A DNA stretch of 48,169 nucleotides. Origin: an uncultured Pseudomonadota bacterium (GTDB lineage Bacteria > Myxococcota_A > UBA796 > UBA9615). Where the stretch lies: positions 1 through 48,169 of the forward strand of contig CALAGR010000461.1 in NCBI GenBank assembly GCA_937891735.1, written 5' to 3'. This document shows positions 8,432 through 19,100 of this stretch, piece after piece; position 1 is the first letter of the stretch, and each line of letters opens with the position of its first letter. A program made the translations under genes and the position numbers. The notes beneath the pieces were generated by a model. It had not been told where the DNA came from and ran no database searches. It saw nothing but the letters and a program-made list of their open reading frames with translations.

Positions 8432-9160
8432 ATGCGATCCCCCATCCCGAACCTGCTGGCCGTGCTCCTCCTCTGCAGCCTGATCGGCTGCGTGCCCACC
8501 CGGCGTGGCGGGGGCGGGGATGATGACGACGCCGCGGACGACGACGACGCCGCGGACGATGACGACGCGGCGGACGATGACGACGCGGCGGTCGGCACCC
8601 TGCAGGTCACGGGTCTGCCTGGCGGCACCCTCACGATGCCGTCGCTGTACGTCACGGCGAGCGCAGAGATCGCCCCCGGCGGCGTCGGCCTCAACGCCGT
8701 GATCGCGTACGAGTCCCTCTCCTGTGCTGTCTACCGCGGCTACTTCGCGACGGTCAACGAGGCCTACAGCCAGTACACGGCGGGCGAGATCGAGCTCAGC
8801 GAGTACATCGATGAGATCGCCCAGTCGGCCGCAGACAGCGGCCTGTTCCCCGGCTGGGGCGCCTACATCCAGTTCACCGAGGAGCCGGACCAGCAGTCCA
8901 CCGGAGCGGACGTCGCCGTGATGGCCATCACCGAGGTGATCGACGCCCCCGACGGAGGCGGCGACATGGGCATGTTCACGGCGGGGATCACGGTGAGCGA
9001 GGACGGGGAGCCGACCCTGGCGATCACCGGCACCCAGGGGGGCCTGCAGGGCTCGGTGACCGGCTCGATGACCTACGAGGACGATGTCCAGGAGCAGGTG
9101 ATCGAGGGGCTCCAGGTGAGCGTGACGTTCGACTCACCCCGGTGCGTGCTCGACCCGTAG
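8432..9160 (+). CDS. Poly-Asp lipoprotein of unknown function
   Basis: Predicted lipoprotein of 242 residues with lipobox LIGC (Cys20). The mature protein begins CVPTR, a Gly run, then four DDDDAA-type units, and then an unrelated body of about 190 residues rich in beta-strand-forming residues with few Cys. The leader matches that of the lipoprotein at 4190 (Cys-Ala-Pro-Thr-Arg plus Gly plus Asp) although the bodies differ. TATCAT ends 7 bases before the ATG and there is no Shine-Dalgarno, so the transcript may be leaderless. No known domain was recognised. Confidence 0.78.
   Translation: MRSPIPNLLAVLLLCSLIGCVPTRRGGGGDDDDAADDDDAADDDDAADDDDAAVGTLQVTGLPGGTLTMPSLYVTASAEIAPGGVGLNAVIAYESLSCAVYRGYFATVNEAYSQYTAGEIELSEYIDEIAQSAADSGLFPGWGAYIQFTEEPDQQSTGADVAVMAITEVIDAPDGGGDMGMFTAGITVSEDGEPTLAITGTQGGLQGSVTGSMTYEDDVQEQVIEGLQVSVTFDSPRCVLDP
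8519..8590 (+). repeat. In-frame GAC/GAT tract encoding DDDD-AA units
   Basis: Four 18-base units of gat/gac codons followed by gcc-gcg or gcg-gcg, coding for DDDDAA. Length changes by unit gain or loss would keep the frame. Confidence 0.85.
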
Positions 9161-9241
9161 ACGCGCGACGTCTCGCCTGGCCCAGGCACTGTGACAAGCT
9201 GTGGCAGGACCGCAGGGGTGGCTGGGCGTAGATCAGAGGGC

Positions 9242-9655
9242 GTGCAGCGCCACTCCACCATCGTCTCGCTCCTCCTCGGCCTCGGCCTGGCGCTCGCCCT
9301 GGTGGCGGCGCCGCGCTCCGCGTCCGCCCTGGATGCGTTCTCGGTGAGCGCTCCGACGGTGGACGCGGCGGCCCACGTGCGGGTGAGCCAGCGCAAGGCG
9401 ACGGGCTTCCTGGTGACGGCGATGGGCACGCTGCCGGTGTTGATGGGCATGCTCATGGAGGCCGACGACACCCAGGAGCCCGGGTCCCCGCTGGTGGCCA
9501 CGGGGATGGCCATGCAGGCGACGGGCGCGGCCATGCAGATGCCCTGGGAGCAGCCCCGGCCGAACACCCTCGCGGGCCGGTCCCGGCCGACGGTTCGGGT
9601 GCTCGTGGCGTACAAGCAGGGCGGCGTCAAGATCGGCCTGTCGGGCCGCTTCTAG
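9242..9655 (+). CDS. Small exported protein of unknown function
   Basis: Protein of 137 residues with a clear Sec signal peptide (hydrophobic core SLLLGLGLALALVAA, probable cleavage after SASA near residue 30). The mature part has a hydrophobic Met/Gly-rich middle (TLPVLMGMLMEA and later GMAMQATGAAMQM) that could be one or two membrane segments, and ends in RVLVAYKQGGVKIGLSGRF, a strand ending in aromatic Phe as in outer-membrane-associated proteins. The GTG start at 9242 is chosen because AGAGGG precedes it; an in-frame GTG at 9191 would lengthen the n-region. It is convergent with the gene ending at 9666. Confidence 0.55.
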   Translation: MQRHSTIVSLLLGLGLALALVAAPRSASALDAFSVSAPTVDAAAHVRVSQRKATGFLVTAMGTLPVLMGMLMEADDTQEPGSPLVATGMAMQATGAAMQMPWEQPRPNTLAGRSRPTVRVLVAYKQGGVKIGLSGRF

Positions 9656-9665
9656 GCGGGGTGGC

Positions 9666-10622
9666 TCAGGGCTCGGGGAAGCAGGCCAGTCCGGACCAGG
9701 CGCCGCCGAGGGGGATCTGATCGACCGTGTCGCCGGTGCTCGCGTCGAACACCCGCAGGTCCCGGGCGTCGTCCAGGATCACCAGCCGGCTGCCCTGGAC
9801 CGAGTCCATCCCGTACAGGAAGCCGAACCAGTCGAGCTCCAGCGGCTCCAGCTCCACGCCCGTGGGCTGCCAGCGCTCGATGAGGTCCGTCTGGTGCCAC
9901 GCCGCGTACACCAGCGCCGAGTCTGCGGCGATCCGGCTCGCCCAGGGCCGAACGGGCCACCGCACGCCGGACCCGCTCAGCAGCTCGTCCACGTCGGCGA
10001 ACCAGGTCACGTCGCGGCTGAGCCCCTGGGGCAGCACCGCCAGCCCGCCCATCGCGGCGGTCACGGCCGCGCAGGTCATGGAGGTGCTCGTGGCGGTGGT
10101 GACCTGACCCGTCTGCAGATCGACGGTGTGCACCACGTTGGCGCCGTCGCACCAGGAGGCCTCGCTCCCCTGCAGCGCCAGGGAGGTCGCGGACAGCGTG
10201 CTCGTCCCCACGTTGGCCAGGACCGCGTCGCACACGAGGCCGTCGTCCAACCCGATCAGGCCCACCACCGCGCCGACGCCCGGCTCGTCCCGCAGGGCCG
10301 CGCACCACCCCGACTGGGAGGTCACGGCCCCACACTGGGTGTCGCCGCCGCCTGCCGTGTCGTCAGGATCCACCTCCGCGTCGGCCACCGCGACGCCGGG
10401 CGAGCCCCCCGCTCCCTGGCGGTCCGGATCGACCACGCCTGGCTCGGAGCCGCTCGACAGGGTCTGCTGCGGCGCATCGAACCCCGGCGCGTCAGGGAGC
10501 TCGAAGACCGGATCGGGACTCTGCAGTGGCGTTCGCTCCCTCGGATACTCCACGAGCGCCGGCGTGCAGGCGCCCAGGGGGAGCGCTGCGCAGGTCGCGA
10601 GGAGGAGCAGTCGATGAGCCAT
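9666..10622 (-). CDS. Lipoprotein, possibly beta-propeller-like
   Basis: Predicted lipoprotein of 318 residues (lipobox LGAC, Cys19). An acidic Pro/Gly-rich linker runs to about residue 100, followed by a domain with short strand-rich stretches, among them VVHTVDLQTGQVTTA, LVYAAWHQTDLIERW and SRLVILDDARDLRVFDASTG. Alternating strands with DxxTG turns resemble the blades of a PQQ/WD-like propeller, but there are too few clear repeats to be sure. Four or more Cys in the mature part may form disulfides. The frame is open upstream, but the ATG at 10622 starts the signal peptide. It is divergent from the gene at 10744. Confidence 0.65.
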   Translation of the reverse strand: MAHRLLLLATCAALPLGACTPALVEYPRERTPLQSPDPVFELPDAPGFDAPQQTLSSGSEPGVVDPDRQGAGGSPGVAVADAEVDPDDTAGGGDTQCGAVTSQSGWCAALRDEPGVGAVVGLIGLDDGLVCDAVLANVGTSTLSATSLALQGSEASWCDGANVVHTVDLQTGQVTTATSTSMTCAAVTAAMGGLAVLPQGLSRDVTWFADVDELLSGSGVRWPVRPWASRIAADSALVYAAWHQTDLIERWQPTGVELEPLELDWFGFLYGMDSVQGSRLVILDDARDLRVFDASTGDTVDQIPLGGAWSGLACFPEP

Positions 10623-10743
10623 GGCCGCCCGTGAGAGGAACCGGGAGCGACCAAGCTCGCCTACGCCGGGGGGGCGGTCAAGCGAAACACCCTCTGAGCG
10701 GCTTTGATCGAAACCAGACGGTGGGGGCACGGTCCGAAGGAGC

Positions 10744-11274
10744 ATGAGCCGCCGCACCACGATTCCACTCCTCCTTCTTTGGGCCCTCGTCCTCGGCTGC
10801 GCCACAGGCCATCGCGGCCGCGCCACGGACCAGATCATCGGGGTGCTCGTGCTGTCGGGCACGGATCAGCCGATCATCGGCGCCGAGATCAGCCTGGTCG
10901 CGGTGGAGCCCCTGGGGCCGAGGGCGGATCCTGCGGACGCCGCCGGAGAGCTGCGCGCCAGCCTGTCCACCGGCGCGCTGGGCAGCTTCCTGTTCACGAC
11001 GCTGGGCCCGCCCGAGGCGCCGCAGCCGCTGCTTCGCGACTGGCTCTACGAGCTGAGCGGGACGGCGCCGGGCTTCTACTCGGTCAACGAGCGGGTGCGG
11101 TTCGAGGGGGGCCAGCTGGCGTTGACCATCGAGATCGACGTCATCGACGACACGGCGATGGAGGGCAGCCAGTTTGTCGGGGAGCAGCGGCCCGACCGGC
11201 TCCAGGACGTGGACGGCACGTTGATCGACGAAGTGCTGCGGCGCCAGGGGAGGCAGCCGCCGCCGGGGTTCTGA
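10744..11274 (+). CDS. Lipoprotein with carboxypeptidase-regulatory-like beta-sandwich
   Basis: Predicted lipoprotein of 176 residues (lipobox LGC, Cys19). Mature residues about 28-130 read like a carboxypeptidase regulatory-like or transthyretin-like domain: IIGVLVLSGTDQPIIGAEIS, then a turn with GSFLFTTLGPP, then YELSGTAPGFYS. Such domains are carbohydrate- or protein-binding add-ons. The acidic/basic tail RPDRLQDVDGTLIDEVLRRQ ends in Pro-Gly-Phe. The ATG has AAGGAGC directly upstream, a strong Shine-Dalgarno. No partner can be inferred; it is convergent with the kinase gene at 11311. Confidence 0.68.
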   Translation: MSRRTTIPLLLLWALVLGCATGHRGRATDQIIGVLVLSGTDQPIIGAEISLVAVEPLGPRADPADAAGELRASLSTGALGSFLFTTLGPPEAPQPLLRDWLYELSGTAPGFYSVNERVRFEGGQLALTIEIDVIDDTAMEGSQFVGEQRPDRLQDVDGTLIDEVLRRQGRQPPPGF

Positions 11275-11310
11275 GGGTCGGGGGCCGCTGGACCGGGCCC
11301 TCGTTGGGAG

Positions 11311-13191
11311 TCAGTCGCAGCTGCCCTCTGCGCTGCGCACCGTGCAGGCGCCCCCCTGGATCAGGTCGCACCGCACCACCATCCGTTGGCCCCCCGTCAC
11401 CTGGACCGTGGTGGTCGCCAGGGTCGTGTCGTCGCTGCCCATGGAGATCGTCAGGGGCCCCGAAGGGTAGACCCTGCGCGTCGCGTCTCCGCTGAGGGCG
11501 ATCAGGCCGGAGCTGGCCCCGTTCACGGTGACGTCGGCGCCCGGCGGGAAGGACTGGAACACCAGGCACCCGACCGCCGGCGCGGCCTGGGGATCTGGCG
11601 CGGGTTGTGGTGTCGGTTCGGGCTGTGGCGTCGGGTCGGGCTCCGGCGCGGGTCGGTCTACCGCGACCACCGCCGGCGCGGGTCGCTTGACCGCCGCCAC
11701 GGGGGCCGGCGCCTCGGGGACGGCCACAGCGGGGGTGGTCACGGCGAGGACCGGGGCCTCGGCGACCGGGGTCTCGGCGACGGGCGTCTCGGCGGCCGTC
11801 GCCTCCGTCCCGGCTCCCGGCGGGGCCTCCGGCTCCTCAGGGTCGCCGCTGATCACCGCAGCGGGCGTGCTGTCCGGCCCGTGGGTTCGCGACCAGCCCC
11901 AGATCCCCAGGCCGATGGCGGCGCAGAGCAGCCCCCATCCCACCTCGGGGGGCAGTCCGATCCGGGGGCCGGGGAACCAGGTCCGCTTGCCGGGGCTCGT
12001 GCCGGAGGCGCTGCCCTTCGTCTCGTCCCGCCGTCGGCGGGCTTCGGACCGGGCCTCCGTGAGCTGGTGCTGCTCGTGCTCGGACAGATTGGACAGCGTG
12101 ACCAGCTGGGACCACGCCGGGTCCTGGGCCGTCATCACCCGGCGCCGCACGTCCCGGTCGCCCGAGCGTTCCTCGTTGGCTGCCTCGGTCAGGTCCAGGA
12201 AGAGATCCAACCCACCCGGAGCATCCAGCTGGCCGCGAAGCTCCCGCAGCCTGACCACGATCTCCCACGCCGACTGCGCACGGGCCTCGGGCCGCCGTTT
12301 GAGGAGCGAGCGTGTGACCTCCGCGAGCCGCGGCCGGATCGCCGCCAGACGGCCCACCTCGGCGTCCACGTCCCCGTTCATGGCCTGACCCATGACCTCC
12401 ATGATCGTGCCGTCGAACAGGTGCTCGCCGACCACCATCTCCCAGATCATCACCCCCAGCGCCCACAGATCGACGCCCGGGGTGAAGTCCCGCGTGCCCG
12501 CCCACACCTCGGGGGCGATGTATCCGGGCGTGCCCCGGACCTGCCCCACCTGGGTGACGTTGCGGTTCGTCGTGGCCTTGGCCAGCCCGAAGTCCGCGAC
12601 CTTGACCCCCACACCGGGGGCCAGCATCACGTTTCCGGGCTTGAGATCGCGATGCACGATCCGCATCGGCTCCCCGTCGGGGCTCGTGGCGTTGTGGGCG
12701 TGGTCGAGGGCTTCGGCGATGCCCGTGGCGATGTCCACGATGACGGACAGGGGCAGCCGGAGGCCGGCGCCCGCCACCCGGTCCATCAGCGCCTCCAGGG
12801 TCGTGCCCGCCACGTACTCCATGGCGATGAACGTCAGCCCCTCGACCTGGACCACCCCATACACGTCCACGATGTGCACGTGGTGCAGCATCCCGCACAC
12901 CCGCGCCTCGTTGAGCAGGCTGTCGAGGGCGGCTGCGTCCGGGGCGGTGTCCTTGAGGATCTTGAGCGCGACCTGCTTCTGGAACCCGTGCTCGCCCTGC
13001 TCGACCGCCAGCCACACCTCGGCGTAGGCCCCCTCACCGAGCTGCCGCACGAGCCGATAGGGGCCCAGCGTGCGTCCACCCACGAGGCCCGAGCCGATGG
13101 CGAACGCGTACCCCCCGCCGCCCTCCGCGTCGGCGGGCGCCTCCAGGGTGTTCAGGGACGGGTCATCGTCCCAGTCGTCTCCGCTGCCCAC
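11311..13191 (-). CDS. Ser/Thr protein kinase with periplasmic PEGA-like domain
   Basis: Hanks-type kinase of 626 residues. The kinase domain (about residues 40-300) has QLGEGAYAEVWLAV, the Lys in VALKIL, HRDLKPGN near 179, ADFGLAKA and GTPGYIAPEVWAG. A charged linker follows (residues 330-410, including EHEQHQLTEARSEARRRRDE), then one membrane helix near 415-431, a long Ala/Pro/Val-rich stalk with ETPVAETPVAEAPV repeats, and a C-terminal PEGA-like fold (FQSFPPGADVTVNG) with several Cys. The GTG at 13191 gives a 40-base overlap with the 3' end of the giant gene, implying translational coupling; GTG codons further in would still leave the kinase domain whole. The outer PEGA-like domain may sense a surface or wall ligand, perhaps the product of the giant gene. 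Confidence 0.9.
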   Translation of the reverse strand: MGSGDDWDDDPSLNTLEAPADAEGGGGYAFAIGSGLVGGRTLGPYRLVRQLGEGAYAEVWLAVEQGEHGFQKQVALKILKDTAPDAAALDSLLNEARVCGMLHHVHIVDVYGVVQVEGLTFIAMEYVAGTTLEALMDRVAGAGLRLPLSVIVDIATGIAEALDHAHNATSPDGEPMRIVHRDLKPGNVMLAPGVGVKVADFGLAKATTNRNVTQVGQVRGTPGYIAPEVWAGTRDFTPGVDLWALGVMIWEMVVGEHLFDGTIMEVMGQAMNGDVDAEVGRLAAIRPRLAEVTRSLLKRRPEARAQSAWEIVVRLRELRGQLDAPGGLDLFLDLTEAANEERSGDRDVRRRVMTAQDPAWSQLVTLSNLSEHEQHQLTEARSEARRRRDETKGSASGTSPGKRTWFPGPRIGLPPEVGWGLLCAAIGLGIWGWSRTHGPDSTPAAVISGDPEEPEAPPGAGTEATAAETPVAETPVAEAPVLAVTTPAVAVPEAPAPVAAVKRPAPAVVAVDRPAPEPDPTPQPEPTPQPAPDPQAAPAVGCLVFQSFPPGADVTVNGASSGLIALSGDATRRVYPSGPLTISMGSDDTTLATTTVQVTGGQRMVVRCDLIQGGACTVRSAEGSCD

Positions 13192-16100
13192 GGGTCCCAG
13201 GGTGCCACCGCCTTCTCCAGCTTTGTACCCCGCACGACGAACGCGACCGTCAGCCCGAGGCTGGCTCCCGAGAGCGCGCCGAAGATCCCCGCGCCCGCTC
13301 GCAGCCCGACTCCGTTGCGTCGCGCCGCTTTGTAGTCCCGCCAGCTGGACTCCACCTCCGCGAGGTTGCCCGATGCCGATGAGGTCAGCGCGAAGTCCCG
13401 CGCCGCGCTCGCCCGCGCCTCCTGCCCGGCGGACGCTCCCGCGAACACCGCGCTGAGCACTCCCGTCGAGGCGGCCGCGATCCCCAGGGGCAGCAGGGGG
13501 CCCCGGGCCTTCCGCTCCGTGTCCAGGCGCGCCTCGAACCAGAGTGTGTACCGGTCCGCGAGCGCGCCCAGCCCGTCCATCGCTCGCCAGTCGAGCTCCC
13601 GGGTGTTGGAGTCGTTGGGCGCGACGATCACCGATTCGACCAGAGTGCCCAGGAGCGGATGCACCACGAACATGCCGGCGTTGCCTGCGGTGAGCGAGTG
13701 CATCGTCACGCGCTCCACGAGCCGGACGCCCGACGCGAGATCCAGCTCCCCTGCGTTGGCGGCGACGGTCAGGCTGCGCGCGAGCACCGTCCCGTCGGCC
13801 TGCTCGATCACGAGCTTGATCCGCGCCCCGGCGGGCACCTGCAGCAGGTCGATGGACGCGGGAAGGAACGCCCCGGCGTCGAACTCCTGCGTGGTGTCCC
13901 GCACCACCATCACGGTCGTGCGCACCTCTCCGTGGGGCCCCCGCACCCACACCGGCACCTCGCCCGCGGTGAGGCGTGTCGGCGCATCGGGGCTCAGGTC
14001 GATGGGGCCGCGGCCCTCCTCGGCGGTGACCGTGACCCCCGCCGGCTGGGAGCGCAGGGTGAGCTTGCCGAAGCCCGCCCACATGGGCTGGACCTCCACC
14101 CGACGGGCCTCTCCGGGCGACAGCGGCGGAACCACGATCTCCTCGCGGGCGAGTCCCTTGCCCCCCACCAGCACCGTGATCGGCATGTTGGTCGGCATGT
14201 CGAGGAACTGCAGGATCGTGGCGTCCGTCTCCGGCACGGTGACGATCTCGGGACCGTCGGGATCGTCGATCCGCACCCGGACCCAGGGCAGCTCGGGAGA
14301 GTCACCGGGCCGCAGCGCCACCGCCACGCGGGCCAGCGACGTCCCCAGCTGGTCGATCAGCGCGTCCAGGGCGCTGTCTGCGCCGTCCAGCTCCGCGACC
14401 CGCCGGTAGGCCAACAGCGCCTCCCGCACCCGGCCCTCGCAGCGAGCCGCGTCGCCCACGAGCCGGAGCGCCCGGGGGTCCTCCGGCTCTTCGGTGGCGA
14501 GCAGCCGGGCCTGGTCCAGGGCGTCGGCGCAGTGCCCGCGCGCGATGGCCCCCGCGATCACCTCGACCCGCGCGTCCCCCGCGGCGCCCAGCAGCAAGGG
14601 CAGCACCAGAAGGCCCGCCAGAGGCCGGTGGATCCGACGTCGGCGCAGGGGCGGCAGCAGCAGGAGGAGCAGCGCTGCGGCCCAGGGCGCTCCGCCGTCC
14701 CCGCTGTCGCACCCGCAGCCCGTCTCCCAGCACTCCGGATCGTCGTGATCGGCCGTCTCCGTGCCGTCGCAGTCCTGGTCGATGCCGTCGCCGCAGATCT
14801 CGCCCGCCCCGAGCGAGGCGTTGGCGTCGCCGTCGTCGCAGTCGCCTTCGCAGGGCCACATCCCGTCGCCATCCCCGTCTTGCTCTGAGGGGTCGTTCAG
14901 GACGCAGTCGCTGTCCACCCCGTCGCAGGCCTCGTCCGCGGACGGGTTCCGGTCCGGATCGACGTCGTCGCAGTCGCCCGAAGCGCCCGCCTCCAACTCC
15001 TCGCCAGGATCGCTGCAGTCCCCGTCCCCGTTGGCGTCCACGCCGTCGAGGCACCAGCCGTCGCCGTCGGCGTCGATGAGGCCGTCGCAGTCCGCGTCGT
15101 CGCCGTCCACCATCCCGTCGCAGTCCTGATCCTCGCCGTCCGCGCAGTCCTCGTCGGCGCCCGGGCCCACCGAGTCGTCCGCGTCGTCGCAGTCAAAGCA
15201 CTCGGGGATGCCGTCGCCGTCGCCGTCGTCCACCTCCGGGTCGGACAGGTCGCCGTCGCAGTCGTCGTCCAGGCCGTTGCAGACCTCGACGCCCTGGGGA
15301 TGTACGTCGCCGTCGCCATCGTCGCAGTCCCCGCCCAGGACGATGTCGGCGCCGGTGCACAGCCCCTCGACGGACGCGGCCCCCAGGGCCCCGCCCCACC
15401 CATCGGCGTCGTCGTCCGCGAAGCAGGCGATGCTGTCGAACCCGTCGCAGTCCTGGTCGATGCCGTCATCCAGGGTCTCGGCTGCGCCGGGGAAGATGGA
15501 GGGGTCGGTGTCGTCGCAGTCGGTGCCGGTGGGGCTGCCGTCGCCGTCTTCGTCCACCTCGGTGTCGACGCAGTCGGGCACGCCGTCCGTGTCCAGGTCG
15601 GCGAACCCGTCCACCAGGTCCCCGTCGCAGTCCGAGTCGATGCCGTCGCACAGCTCGGGGGCGTTGGGGTAGATGCTCCCGTCCAGCGGCTCGCAGTCCA
15701 CCTGATCCGGGAAGAAGTCCCCGTCGTCGTCGGGATCGATGCAGTCGGCCTGTCCGTCGCCGTCCGTGTCGATGAAGCCGTCGTCCGGCACGCCGTCGCA
15801 GTCCTGGTCCGTCCCGTCGCACGCCTCGGTGGCGCCCGGGTACACGGTCGCGTCTCCATCGGCGCAGTCGGTGCCCAGGGAAGACTCCCCGCCGCTCGTG
15901 CAGTTTCCGTCGGTCGCGATGATGGTCGCGGCGGAGCCCACGCCGTCCCCGTCGCCGTCCACGAAGCAGGGCACCGTGTCCGCCCCGCTGCAGCTCTGGT
16001 CGATGCCGTCTCCCACCACCTCGGGCGCTCCCGGGAACACCGACGCCAGCGTGTCGTCGCAGTCGCCCGAGACCGTGGACTCGCCGACCCCCGTGCAGTC

Positions 16101-19100
16101 ACCGTCTGCGGCAACGAGCGTCGCGCTCACGCCGATCCCGTCTCCGTCCGCGTCCACGAAGCACGTCACGGAGTCGTTGCCGTCGCAGTCCTGGTCGATG
16201 CCGTCGTCCACCACCTCGACCGCGCCGGGAAACACGCTGGCGTCGTTGTCGTCGCAGTCGGTGGCCCCGGATGCGCCGTCCCCGTCGAGGTCGCCATCGA
16301 TGCAATCGGGGACCCCGTTGGAGTTGGTGTCCGCGAAGGACTCGAGCAGGTCGCCGTCGCAGTCCTGATCGATGTTGTCGCAGACCTCGACCGCGCCCGG
16401 AAAGACGGTCGCGTTCAGCGGGCCGCAGTCCGCCGCGTCGCCCACCCCGTCGCCGTCGTCGTCCAGATCGATGCAGTTGGGCTCTCCATCGCCGTTCGTG
16501 TCGGTGAACGACTCCACGATGCTGCCGTCGCAGTCCTGGTCGATGGCGTCGCACACCTCTGGCGCCCCGGGGTAGATGCTCGGGACGGCGTCGTTGCAGT
16601 CGGTGGACAGGCCGGACTCGCCGGCGTCGGTGCAGTCGCCGTCGGCCGCGGTGATCGTCGAGGTGCCGCCCACCGTGTCGCCGTCGTTGTCGAAGAAGCA
16701 GATGACCGTGTCCGTGCCCGAGCAGTCCTGGTCGATGCCGTCCCCGACCACCTCGATCCCGCCCGGGAACACCGAGGCGAGCCCGTCGTTGCAGTCGGTG
16801 CCGAGCGTGGACTCGCCGGGGTCCACACAGTCGCCGTCTGCGCCGATGATGGTCAGCCCCGAGCCGAACCCGTCGCCGTCGCTGTCCTGGAAGCAGACGA
16901 CGGCGTCGGTCCCCGAGCAGTCCTGGTCGATGCCGTCGCCGGTCACCTCCGGCGCGCCGGGGTAGACGGTGGCGAGGTTGTCGTTGCAGTCACCGGTCAG
17001 AGAGGCTTCGCCCGCGTCCGCGCAGTCTCCGTCCGGCGCGAGCAGCGTCGCGGAGCCGCCGACGCCGTCCCCGTCGCCGTCCACGAAGCAGCTGATGCGA
17101 TCCGCGCCGTTGCAGTCCTGGTCGATGCCATCGCCCGTGACCTCGGGCGCACCCGGATAGACGCTCGCCAGCGTGTCGTCGCAGTCGCCGCTGGTGCTCG
17201 ACTCGCCCGCGTCCGTGCAGTCGCCGTCCGCCGCGAGCAGCGTCGCGGAGCCGCCGATGCCGTCGCCGTCGCCGTCCACGAAGCAGGTCACGGTGTCGGA
17301 CCCCGAGCAGTCCTGATCGAGCCCGTCATCGGCCGTCTCGGGTGCTCCGGGGTACACGGTCGGATCCGTGTCGTTGCAGTCGAGCGCGAAGAACCCGTCG
17401 CCGTCGTTGTCCACCTCGGCGCAGTCGGGCGTGCCGTTGCTGTTGGCGTCGGTGAAGGTCTCGACGATGTCGCCGTCGCAGTCCTGGTCGATCGCGTCGC
17501 ACACCTCGGTGGCGCCGGGGAACACGGTGGGGTTGGTGGCCGCGCAGTCGTCGCCATCCAGGGATCCGTCGTTGTCATCGTCGTCGTCGTTGCAGTCGGG
17601 ATCCAGGTCCCCGTCGGTGTCCGCGTAGGTCTCGACGATGTCGCCGTCGCAGTCCTGATCGAGCCCGTCGCAGACCTCGGGGGCGCCGGGGAACACGGAG
17701 GGCAGGGAGTCGTCACAGTCTCCGTTGCCCAGCGCTTCGCCCGCATCGGTGCAGTCGCCGTCGCCCGCGGTGGTGGTCGCGGGGCCGCCGAACCCGTCCC
17801 CGTCCCCATCGATGAAGCACGTCACGGCGTCGGTGCCGTTGCAGTCCTGGTCGATGCCGTCGTTGGCGACCTCCGTGGCGCCCGGAAAGATGCTGGCCGC
17901 GGCGTCGTTGCAGTCCGTCGCCAGCGCCGACTCGCCGGAGTCCGAGCAGTCGCCGTCGGTGGCCACCAGCGTCAGGGACGAGCCGAAGGTGTCGCCGTCA
18001 GCGTCCACCTGGCACGTCACCGAGTCGGACCCGGAGCAGTCCTGGTCGATGGCGTCGTCCACCACCTCGGATGCGTTCGGGTTCACGCCCGCGCTGCCGT
18101 CGTCGCAGTCGCCCGAGACGCTCGCCTCGCCCGCATCCAGGCACTCCCCGTCGGCGGCGAGCGAGGTCGAGGACGAGCCGACGCCATCGCCGTCGGCGTC
18201 CACGAAGCACGTCACCGTGTCGAACCCGGAGCAGTCCTGGTCGATGCCGTCGTCCGCCACCTCGGCCCCGCCGGGGTACACGCTGGCGGCGCCGTCGTCG
18301 CAGTCGCCGGGCACCAGCGTCTCGCCAGCATCCAGGCAGTCGCCGTCCGTGGAGAGCACGACGCTGGCCGAGCCGAAGGTGTCGCCGTCGGCGTCGATCA
18401 AGCACGTGATGGTGTCCGCGCCGTTGCAGTCCTGGTCGATGCCGTCATCGGGCGTCTCGGGCGCCCCGGGGTAGATGGCGGCGTTGGTGTCGTCGCAGTC
18501 CAGGGCGGCGTAGGTGTCGCCATCCAGATCGTTCTCGATGCAGTCCGGCGTGCCGTTGGAGTTCACGTCCGCGAACGACTCCAGCAGGTCGCCGTCGCAG
18601 TCCTGATCGATGGCGTCGCACAGCTCGACGGCGCCGGGGTAGATGGACGGGTTCGTGTCGTTGCAGTCCAGCGAGTCGGGCGAGGGATCGTTGTCGTCGT
18701 TGGTGTCGTTGCAGTCGGGATCGAGGTCGCCGTCGGTGTCGGTGAACGTCTCGACGAGGTCGCCGTCGCAGTCCTGGTCGATGCCGTCGCAGGTCTCGGG
18801 GGCCCCGGGGAACACGGCCGTGTTCGCGTCGTTGCAGTCTCCGGTGCTGTTGGACTCGCCCGGATCGGTGCAGTCCCCGTCCGTCGCGGTCAGCGTGGAC
18901 GAGGACCCGAAGGTGTCGCCGTCGCCGTCCACGTAGCAGGTGACGGAGTCGGAGCCGTTGCAGTCCTGGTCGATGCCGTCGCCGACGATCTCGGTGGCCC
19001 CGGGGTTGATCGCGCCGTTGCCGTCGTTGCAGTCGGTGGACGTGCTGGCCTGACCCGGGTCGTCCGTGCAGTCTCCGTCCACGTCCGTGGCGGTCGTCGC

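Noticed and set aside
9073-9630. 185-codon minus-strand frame opposite the small exported protein
   Set aside because: The plus-strand frame has a clean signal peptide. The minus-strand product is Arg/Ala/Ser/Thr-rich without structure.
11275-11310. GGGCC/GGCCC hairpin between convergent lipoprotein and kinase genes
   Set aside because: The stem is only five bases of pure G/C in a very GC-rich sequence, with no T run, so it is not distinguishable from chance.
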